A stretch of 32,889 bases of DNA. Source: Schlesneria paludicola DSM 18645. Its GTDB lineage: Bacteria > Planctomycetota > Planctomycetia > Planctomycetales > Planctomycetaceae. Positions 7,782 to 14,596 of this stretch are shown here, piece after piece (position 1 is the first letter of the stretch; each line of letters starts with the position of its first letter). Position numbers and translations under genes: made by a program. A model generated the notes under the pieces. It saw only the letters and a list, made by a program, of their open reading frames with translations. It had not been told where the DNA came from and ran no database searches. The stretch spans positions 1 to 32,889 of the forward strand of contig CAMBQP010000043.1 of the NCBI GenBank assembly GCA_945869955.1, written 5' to 3'.

Positions 7782-8695
7782 ACGTTTTCGAGAAGTTTCT
7801 GTTTACATTTGTGCTGACGTTTGTCGGCTCATTCGTGCTGGTACCTCTGCTGTTTGCGATCGCTCGATTATTCGGGTTTTACACGATTGTGCGTGAACGC
7901 CAATGCCAAGTCTTCGTCCTCTTCGGCAAGGTGCTCGCCCGGATCGAAGAGCCGGGAATTCACTTTCTCTGGCCGATCATCGGGTGGCGAGCCTTGATCG
8001 TGAACCTGCTGGGAACCTGTTATGTCCTTGACATGCGACTGGATCAGGTCTATCTGCGAAGTGCTCCGGTGAACTCGGAAGAAGGGGCACCGATGGGGAT
8101 TGGGATCTGGTACGAAATGTACATCAGCGATCCGGTGGCCTACCTTTTCAAAAACACCGATCCCCGTGGTTCACTCTCCGCCAATGTGGAAAACTCGACG
8201 GTTCGCTGCCTGAGTAATCTGCCACTCGCCGAGATGATGGTCAATCGGCATGGAATGAGTCGCACGGTGCGTGATGAAGTTTCTCCCCAATCCCATGAAT
8301 GGGGATATCGACTTGGTTCGGTCTATATCCGTAAAGTACATTTCCGTGACCTGGATATGATCCGGCAGATTGAAAGTAAAGTCGTGAATCGCCTGCGTCA
8401 GGTGACATCCGCGATCAAGCAGGACGGAGCGAATCAGATCAGCATTATCACCAGCACGGCCGATCGGAATGCCGCGATCGAGTTTGCCAAGGCGGCGGCG
8501 GTTCGCCCGCAGCTGGTTGGCGAGGTTTTACAACGCATCTGCCAGGATGCCGAAACGGCGGAAGCGCTGTTCACGATCCTGGAGACGCAAAAGCTGATTG
8601 ATGGGAAGGGACGAGTGACCCTCGTTCCCGCTAGAAGTGGGATGCTGACGCAACTCATGGCTGCGAGTGATCCCGTCCCCTCGGACGTTAAGTAG
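7778..8695 (+). CDS. SPFH/band-7 domain membrane protein (second of a pair)
   Basis: 305 residues, starting in the ATGA overlap with the preceding SPFH gene. It has an N-terminal transmembrane helix (residues about 8-33), then the band-7 signature ERQCQVFVLFGKV...EEPGIHFLWPI, and a C-terminal helical region with an alanine-rich segment (AAIEFAKAAAVRPQ). The arrangement of two adjacent, coupled SPFH genes parallels hflK-hflC, although sequence similarity to those proteins was judged by eye only, so I do not assign that name. An intrinsic terminator follows within 50 bp, making this a two-gene operon. Confidence 0.85.
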   Translation: MNVFEKFLFTFVLTFVGSFVLVPLLFAIARLFGFYTIVRERQCQVFVLFGKVLARIEEPGIHFLWPIIGWRALIVNLLGTCYVLDMRLDQVYLRSAPVNSEEGAPMGIGIWYEMYISDPVAYLFKNTDPRGSLSANVENSTVRCLSNLPLAEMMVNRHGMSRTVRDEVSPQSHEWGYRLGSVYIRKVHFRDLDMIRQIESKVVNRLRQVTSAIKQDGANQISIITSTADRNAAIEFAKAAAVRPQLVGEVLQRICQDAETAEALFTILETQKLIDGKGRVTLVPARSGMLTQLMAASDPVPSDVK

Positions 8696-8741
8696 ACAAA
8701 TTTTTGGCATCGCGATCACGTTGCGGGAAAAACAGGGCATC

Positions 8742-8780
8742 GCCCGCTGGAACGCGTTTCGCTGACCAGTGGGCTTTTTT
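8742..8780 (+). terminator. Intrinsic terminator of the SPFH pair
   Basis: Stem GCCCGCTGG (8742-8750) with CCAGTGGGC (8766-8774), 9 bp including one G-T pair, 15-nt loop, followed directly by six T (8775-8780). It lies 46 bp after the second SPFH stop codon. Confidence 0.8.
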
Positions 8781-8952
8781 CGTAATGGATTTCCATGCCG
8801 GCAGGGTCGCGACTCAAGGAACTCGGGTGATCAGTCATCGGTCACTGCGGAGCCTCTGTTGCCAACAGGATTGCTTTTTTGGACCGTTTTTTTCTAACAT
8901 CTCTTGTTCAGCACTGTTTCGATTCCTGTTCTGCTCGCGTAAAAAGTGATTC

Positions 8953-10290
8953 ATGTCCCTCAGCCCCCTAGTTCCGCCGGCCCCGGTTGTTCGTTTGACT
9001 TCACTCGACCAGTTTCGAGGTTATACGATGCTGGGGATGCTGCTTGTGAATCTGATTGGCGGCTACAAGCTCGCCTGCCCGTATATTCTGCGGCACCATC
9101 ATGACTACTGCAGTTATGCGGATACCATCATGCCCCATTTCCTGTTCGCGGCGGGATTCGCCATGCGACTCAGTCTCGGCCGGCGGCTGGAAACGGGTGG
9201 AAAAATGCCCTGGATTCGTGCCATCCGCCGGGTTCTTGGGTTGGCGCTCGTCGCCATCCTCTGGTACGGATTCTGTTCGCTGAAGGGGGTGATTGCGGGA
9301 TTCCACGAGGCGATGGCTGAGGGTGGCTTTTTCTATCCGTTTTTGTATCGACTTTTCAAGCGCGAGCTTTACCAAACCCTGCTGCATATCGCGGTGACGT
9401 CGTTGTGGATATTGCCGGTCATTACCTCATCGTGGAAAGTCCGCGTCTGGTATGCCATCGGCTCTGGGGCCTTGCATGTGATCCTTTCCTACTGGTTCAA
9501 TTATGCCTGGGTCTATTCGGATCCAACCGGAATCGATGGGGGCCCCCTGGGATTCCTCACCTGGTCCATCCCGGCGTTGTGCGGCACGCTGGCGTGCGAT
9601 GCGGTGAAAGCCTCGGGGACTGCTGCCACCGGTCGGATTGCCGGGTGGGGGTGTGTGGTCATGCTCATCGGTTGGAGCCTCTCGATGGGGACTACGCTCT
9701 ACAACGTGACTGAAGCACAGATCCAGGCTGAACAGGCCGATGCTGTGGCGGCTTTGGCGGAACCAAAACCAACATCGCCTGCCGCGAACTCGCCCCCTGC
9801 CGGTCCGGTCGCGAAACCATTGATTCAGGTCCTGGACCCGAAAAAATATGCTCCAGATCCCGTCTGGCCGACGTGGGAGCGATTGAAGAACTGGGAGAGA
9901 ACGCTGGTCGAACCCCCGTTCGTTCGTCCCCCCGACGCACAGCATCGTCGCTGGAATTACTGGATGATGAGTCAACGAGGCGGGACGTTGTCGTATCCGA
10001 CCTTCTGTGCGGGGCTCTCGCTGTTGATTTATGCCGGGTTTCTCTACGTCTGTGACGGGCTGAAATGGCGTTTAGGGATTTTTAGAACCCTAGGGACCAA
10101 CTCGCTCGCTGCCTACATGCTGCATGACATCGCGGGTTGGATTCCGATCGGGGGAAAAGTGATCGATCAGCATTTTCCGACCAACTCGACCCTATGGGTT
10201 GGGATGTTGATCGCCTTCGGTATTCAGCTGTTGTTTGTCTACGGTGTCTGCCGTTTGCTGGAGGCTCTTGGCTGGTACATCCGCGTATGA
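8953..10290 (+). CDS. Multi-pass membrane acyltransferase-like protein (DUF5009 / heparan-alpha-glucosaminide N-acetyltransferase family)
   Basis: 445 residues. The N-terminus carries the family signature R-x-x-S-x-D-Q-F-R-G-x-T-M (RLTSLDQFRGYTM), followed by the first transmembrane helix and a histidine-containing segment (HHHDYCSYADTIMPHFLFAAGF). About ten hydrophobic helices follow, with a long soluble loop at residues about 255-340 rich in Pro and Ala, containing a charged stretch. Relatives (COG4299) include lysosomal HGSNAT, which transfers acetyl groups across the membrane to a glucosamine end. A role in modifying an envelope glycan is plausible but is inference. The gene converges on lptB with only 10 bp between stops and no visible terminator. 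Confidence 0.8.
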   Translation: MSLSPLVPPAPVVRLTSLDQFRGYTMLGMLLVNLIGGYKLACPYILRHHHDYCSYADTIMPHFLFAAGFAMRLSLGRRLETGGKMPWIRAIRRVLGLALVAILWYGFCSLKGVIAGFHEAMAEGGFFYPFLYRLFKRELYQTLLHIAVTSLWILPVITSSWKVRVWYAIGSGALHVILSYWFNYAWVYSDPTGIDGGPLGFLTWSIPALCGTLACDAVKASGTAATGRIAGWGCVVMLIGWSLSMGTTLYNVTEAQIQAEQADAVAALAEPKPTSPAANSPPAGPVAKPLIQVLDPKKYAPDPVWPTWERLKNWERTLVEPPFVRPPDAQHRRWNYWMMSQRGGTLSYPTFCAGLSLLIYAGFLYVCDGLKWRLGIFRTLGTNSLAAYMLHDIAGWIPIGGKVIDQHFPTNSTLWVGMLIAFGIQLLFVYGVCRLLEALGWYIRV

Positions 10291-10300
10291 AGCCCTGCGT

Positions 10301-11092
10301 CTACGCGGCCCGATTGGCAGCGGCCGCATCCATCTGGCTTTGGAAGGCCCCTTTGCTCTCGATAATGGAACTGGCGTCGAATCGTTTGCCGAAATAGAAC
10401 TTTTGCGCGTTTTCGTCGTTCAGTACGGTGGCCGCATCGCCACTCACCAGGATTTTTCCCGAGAAGACGATGTAGCTGCGATCGGTAATGGTGAGTGTTT
10501 CCCGTTCACGATGGTCGGTTAACAAGATCGAGATCCCGCTGCGTCGCAGGTCGGCGATGATATCCTGAATGCTGTGAATGGTAACCGGATCAATCCCGGT
10601 GAAGGGCTCATCCAACAGAATCAGTTTGGGTCGACTGGCCAGGCACCGAGCGATTTCCAGACGTCGACGCTCGCCCCCCGAAAGCGTTCCCGCCGTCTGC
10701 TTGCGCTTGCTGGAGAGACCGAACATACTGAGGAGTTCGTCTGCCCGCGCCATCCGTTCCTTGTAGGACAGTGGCTGAAATTCCAGGACAGAATACAGAT
10801 TTTGTTCGCCGGACAATTTTTTGAAAATGCTATCGTTCTGGGGCAGATACCCCATTCCATGCTGAGCACGTTTGTAGAGGGGCCAGCGGGTGACATCGAC
10901 GCCGTTAAAAATGACTCGCCCTTCGGTCGGAGTCACCAGTCCGACCGCCATGCTGAAGCTGGTCGACTTTCCCGCACCGTTGGGGCCGAGGAGTCCGACA
11001 ACTTCCCCTTCGTCAACATGAAACGAGACTCCGTCGACAGCCCGTTTACCGGGAAATTGTTTGACGAGATTCATGCACTGTAATAACGACAT
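10301..11092 (-). CDS. lptB: LPS export ABC transporter ATP-binding protein LptB
   Basis: 263 residues from ATG 11092, selected because GGAGGA lies about 8 nt upstream. The ABC ATPase motifs are complete: Walker A GPNGAGKS (36-43), Q-loop region GYLPQ, signature LSGGE (137-141), Walker B LILLDEP (157-163) and switch His in LLTDHR (His194). The segment YLPQNDSIFKKLSGEQNL and the LLDEPFTGIDP block are characteristic of LptB, which powers lipopolysaccharide transport from the inner membrane with LptF, LptG and LptC. Those partners are not in the window. About 25 C-terminal residues beyond the usual LptB length (rich in Ala and Ser) are unusual. The gene lies 47 bp downstream of lepB on the same strand, so the two may be cotranscribed. 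Confidence 0.92.
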   Translation of the reverse strand: MSLLQCMNLVKQFPGKRAVDGVSFHVDEGEVVGLLGPNGAGKSTSFSMAVGLVTPTEGRVIFNGVDVTRWPLYKRAQHGMGYLPQNDSIFKKLSGEQNLYSVLEFQPLSYKERMARADELLSMFGLSSKRKQTAGTLSGGERRRLEIARCLASRPKLILLDEPFTGIDPVTIHSIQDIIADLRRSGISILLTDHRERETLTITDRSYIVFSGKILVSGDAATVLNDENAQKFYFGKRFDASSIIESKGAFQSQMDAAAANRAA

Positions 11093-11139
11093 TCTTCGTC
11101 CTCCATGACGAGTCTTACGGTAGTTGATATTACGATAGT

Positions 11140-13059
11140 TCAGCGAATGCGTTTCCACCGCCACCATTGCGGATAGAAGGGGGCGGCATAATCGGGATAC
11201 GCTTCGACCAGAGGTCCGTTTCGATCGCGAGCGGGTGTGTGGTTGATGACAGGAAATCCACGGCCACTATTCAAGAAAGGGATCGCGTGAGGCCAGTAGA
11301 TAAAGAAGGCTTTGCCGAGCAGGGCTTGTCGTGGAACGGCATGGCGATTGACAGCACGTCTGGAATTTGACCAAAGCCGGCTGTCCTGGCTGCGTGGGCT
11401 GTTATCACCCATCACAAAGAACTCATCCGTCCCGAGAGCGTGAAACAGGGCCTCATTGGCATGCTTGGAATACCGCGCTCCATACTCGAGCGGATCAGTC
11501 AAACTTTCACGGATGCGTGAGGAATCAACGAGTTCCTGTTCATGGCTGGAAAAATCGCCCGCGTCATTAGCGACGCTTTCGGCCCGATAGTAGATGTCCC
11601 GTTGCAACACGAGATTCGAGACTCGGGCTCCCAACCCCTGTACGGCAAAGCCCGCAGGAGTTAAATCCGATTCTTGAGGATTACGGTTTGCGGGAGGGGT
11701 GAACTCGGCACCATTCCCAAAGGGAATCAAGCCACTGCTCATCCAGGTGCTGTTGACCCAGAGACACAGGCGATCATCCACATTTGCAAAACTGATGGTA
11801 TATTTCCCGACACCGCGAATGGGAGTCGGAGCGGTCGCCATCGTGATGTCGGCGACCGAAGAGTCTGCAGCCAACTCATCATTCCTGAGCAAGGTCGCCA
11901 GTCCCGTGGCGACGTTGATACGACAGACATAGTGACGAACTCCCTCAGTCAATTCCAAGATCAACTCGGGATTGGGGGAACCGGTTGCGGTTGCCGGGGT
12001 GATGGAGTTGATCTCGACAGTGCAATTGAGGGTTAAATCCCCGACCCAGAAGCGATCATCATCCATATTAAAGCTGCGACCACCCGTGTAGGTGTTGTAG
12101 CCACAAAAATCCGTGATCAGCTGTGGACGGGCTTGAAACGGCAATTCGTTTGCCGCCGCAAGATCTTTCCAGTCAGACTGTGAGGGGATTAGATGCTGGT
12201 AACGAACCCATTTTGTCGCTTCGGCCCCGGCTTCGATGGTGAAGCTACGGACGGCAGGATCATGCTTCCAGCTCTTTTCATCGCGAACCCAGCCATCGAT
12301 GGGCTTGATTGGCTGAGTTGGCTCGGTAGATGGAGTTGGCTCGGTGGCATTTTCAAGGGTGGCATGTTCACGAGCCATCGGGCTCCAGCGTTCTGGAAAT
12401 CCTTTGGCCAACAGTTTGACAGGGGCGTGGCGATCATCGTAGACAAGAAGTTGCAAAAGCTTCTGTTTATCCGGGTTCTGTTTTCGCAAGATTTCAAATT
12501 CGCCCTGATCTCCTTGTCGTGCATAAACATCACCGCGCGCAATACGGATCGATTCGCCGGGCAATCCGACCAGTCGTTTGATGTAGTTTTTTTGCAAGTC
12601 TTCCGGGTAACGGAAGACAATGACATCCCAGCGCTCGGGATTTCCGACTTGATAGGTGAATTTATTGACCAGGATTCGATCCCCCTTAAAAACAGGGAGA
12701 TCGAGAATTTTATTGGGGTTGCGGCAGTTGGGGCAGACGGATTCTTCAATTCGGCGTACGAGGAAGCCTTCTTCATTCAGTTCATCGCTGGCACCGACCT
12801 GATAAGTCTCGTGACATTCCTGGCAGGTGACATCTTTGTTTCTGCCGAATAACGTGGGAGCCATCGAGCCGGTAGGGATCACAAACGCTTCGGCGACGAA
12901 GGTACGAAAGAGCAAGGCGAGCACAAAAGCAAATGCAATCGACTCGAGCGTTTCCCGTGCGGTATCCTGGTGCGAGCCCGAGGATACAGCTGTCGGCGGA
13001 TTTGCGGTCGTCTCTTTGGGACGGAGTCCCGCAAAGGATGTCGGACTAGTTTTGCTCAT
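11140..13059 (-). CDS. lepB: Signal peptidase I with zinc-ribbon and large beta-sandwich-like insertions
   Basis: 639 residues against 200-325 for typical signal peptidases. Start ATG 13059; the longer ORF would need TTG and has no ribosome-binding site. A transmembrane helix (residues about 40-62) precedes the catalytic Ser65 in IPTGSMAPTL. A CxxC...CxxC zinc ribbon (Cys79, 82, 109, 112) is inserted just after it. The second catalytic residue is Lys161 in NYIKRLVGLPGESI, and the last family box GDNSPRSQDSR starts near residue 551. Between these boxes sit about 360 extra residues; the part WVGDLTLNCTVEI...FANVDDRLCLWVN looks like a concanavalin/LamG-type sandwich. The enzyme removes signal peptides of exported proteins at the membrane. 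All catalytic elements are intact, so it should be active. Confidence 0.93.
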   Translation of the reverse strand: MSKTSPTSFAGLRPKETTANPPTAVSSGSHQDTARETLESIAFAFVLALLFRTFVAEAFVIPTGSMAPTLFGRNKDVTCQECHETYQVGASDELNEEGFLVRRIEESVCPNCRNPNKILDLPVFKGDRILVNKFTYQVGNPERWDVIVFRYPEDLQKNYIKRLVGLPGESIRIARGDVYARQGDQGEFEILRKQNPDKQKLLQLLVYDDRHAPVKLLAKGFPERWSPMAREHATLENATEPTPSTEPTQPIKPIDGWVRDEKSWKHDPAVRSFTIEAGAEATKWVRYQHLIPSQSDWKDLAAANELPFQARPQLITDFCGYNTYTGGRSFNMDDDRFWVGDLTLNCTVEINSITPATATGSPNPELILELTEGVRHYVCRINVATGLATLLRNDELAADSSVADITMATAPTPIRGVGKYTISFANVDDRLCLWVNSTWMSSGLIPFGNGAEFTPPANRNPQESDLTPAGFAVQGLGARVSNLVLQRDIYYRAESVANDAGDFSSHEQELVDSSRIRESLTDPLEYGARYSKHANEALFHALGTDEFFVMGDNSPRSQDSRLWSNSRRAVNRHAVPRQALLGKAFFIYWPHAIPFLNSGRGFPVINHTPARDRNGPLVEAYPDYAAPFYPQWWRWKRIR

Positions 13060-13167
13060 GTGCTCTGCTAACAATCAGCTGGAGGAGTCAATCGCCTGGG
13101 TCATCGCCACAGTGACAGGAAAGGCCTGATGCGTTTACCCATGGAATTTCATTTTGCTGCACTGAGG

Positions 13168-13227
13168 ATCATCATGAAAGCGATCATCATGAAAGCGATC
13201 TTCATGAAGGACATCATAATGAAAATG
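13168..13227. repeat. 15-bp tandem repeat (4 units, first two identical)
   Basis: Units at 13168-13182 and 13183-13197 are identical (ATCATCATGAAAGCG). Units at 13198-13212 and 13213-13227 are degenerate. They encode a plus-strand (I-I-M-K-A)-like repeat inside a 62-codon ORF (13129-13317) that runs antisense into the response-regulator gene; I do not treat that ORF as a gene. Confidence 0.85.
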
Positions 13228-13265
13228 GGGAATCTCGAAAATGCGGACTGTGGAAAGAAAGTAGC

Positions 13266-13724
13266 CTACTTGATCCCCAGATTTTTGACGGCTGAGGCAT
13301 CCACTTCTTCCAGATAGGCCAGCAGTCGATCACGCTGGCTGGTTAAATGGCGAACCCGCAGCAGCGATTTGACGCGAATCGTCAATTCCAGGCAATTCAC
13401 GGGCTTGGTCAGGAAATCATCGGCGCCCGCCTGAACCGCCCGCTCGATATCTCCCATTTCGGCGAGTGCGGTCACCATCAGGATGGGAATATCACGCGTG
13501 GCCGCATCGGCTCGAAGTTGCTTGCACACCTCGTAACCGCTGAGTTTCGGCATCATGATATCCAGCAAAATCAAATCTGGACGGAACTCGGCCACTTTTT
13601 TCAGGGTTTCGCGGCCATCATGCGCCATCGCAATTTCATAATTTTCTTCCGCAAGGTATGCATCGAGCAGCTCACAGTTTTGCAGATTGTCATCGGCAAT
13701 CAAGACTTTTGAGGTCACCGTCAT
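13266..13724 (-). CDS. Single-domain response regulator (CheY-like receiver)
   Basis: 152 residues from ATG 13724 (GGTGGGTG upstream; the GTG at 13733 has no ribosome-binding site). The receiver domain fills residues 5-123: acidic pair D11-D12, phosphoacceptor D55 in LILLDIMMP, the Thr in MVTALAE and the Lys in FLTKPVN are all present. A short charged helical tail (about 30 residues, LTSQRDRLLAYLEEVD) follows in place of an output domain. This layout matches the first receiver of PleD-like regulators or stand-alone regulators that act by protein-protein contact. No histidine kinase lies nearby, so its partner is encoded elsewhere. Confidence 0.9.
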   Translation of the reverse strand: MTVTSKVLIADDNLQNCELLDAYLAEENYEIAMAHDGRETLKKVAEFRPDLILLDIMMPKLSGYEVCKQLRADAATRDIPILMVTALAEMGDIERAVQAGADDFLTKPVNCLELTIRVKSLLRVRHLTSQRDRLLAYLEEVDASAVKNLGIK

Positions 13725-14515
13725 TTCACCCACCGTCAGTCAAAAAAGTACGCTCTGCGGCGGAAACCCGAGAGACCAGGGATTCCGCCGGATTTCACTC
13801 TCCCATGTTACCGAATGCGAAGATCGCCCGAAAAGATCGTCACTGCAACGGCCGGCCCACGGTACTTCAGGAAACCAGACCACACCTCTTCTCCAAGCGT
13901 CACGCGTGATCAGCATGATAACTACTTGATCTCGCCAGCGGAATCAGGAATTCCCCCTTGCACACAGGATCCGGGTTGGCTTTTCAGCGGAAGTCCTGCT
14001 CGAAAATTTGAGACAAAGTCCAGATTTTTCCGGATCTCTGGCTTTTGATTACCGAATTTCGTCCGCAGATTGTCTCGGAAACCAACTGTCCTGCTGACGA
14101 AAGCGTAATCCACATAACGCCTCACAAGCCTTTACTCTGTTTGACGTTGTGTTTTAGGAATGTTGTTTGCTCCTCTCCCTGTTTTCCCGTTTTTCTGCGA
14201 GATAATGCTTTCGCGATGAAGCCGAATCTCATTCTCGCAGGTGAGAGCGGGGGAACCACTACTGGCGGCTCGAAATACGAGTCGCCTTCGGGGCGCAGTT
14301 GTGATGCAATGAAAATTGCCTCTCCAACAGAGCACTTTCAAGCTCTAGCCCGACAGCTAACCTCGCAGGCGGGTTGAGACATGTGTTTTCAACCAAGATT
14401 TGAAAAGCATCCATTGTGAGCAAGATCGAGGATTCCTCTCTTGCCTTTGCCCAGGGAAAAATGGCAAACAACCGGAACAGCCCCCTCGATGTAGTGGCTG
14501 TTTGCGAGTGATTGC
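13725..14515. other. About 800 bp with no convincing gene
   Basis: Spacer between the divergent response regulator and flotillin-like genes. Short ORFs such as the one starting at ATG 14217 and a minus-strand frame at 14259-14471 lack ribosome-binding sites and familiar motifs. It is long enough to be a decayed gene, but I could not identify one. Confidence 0.5.
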
Positions 14516-14544
14516 TGATCGTGGTTTAAAAGTGACCACGATCA
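14516..14544. promoter_or_regulatory. Perfect 10-bp palindrome upstream of flotillin-like gene
   Basis: TGATCGTGGT (14516-14525), nine-base spacer, ACCACGATCA (14535-14544). It ends 52 bp before the ATG of the large SPFH gene, a position fitting an operator or a 5'-UTR hairpin. No T-run follows, so it is unlikely to be a terminator. Confidence 0.45.
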
Positions 14545-14596
14545 ATTTGAGTGACCTGAGTGAGAACCTGGATGCCTCCTGTTTCGGAGGTTGATC

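Noticed and set aside
13129..13317. 62-codon plus-strand ORF with MKAII repeats
   Set aside because: Its sequence is mostly tandem repeat, and its 3' end is antisense to the response regulator gene.
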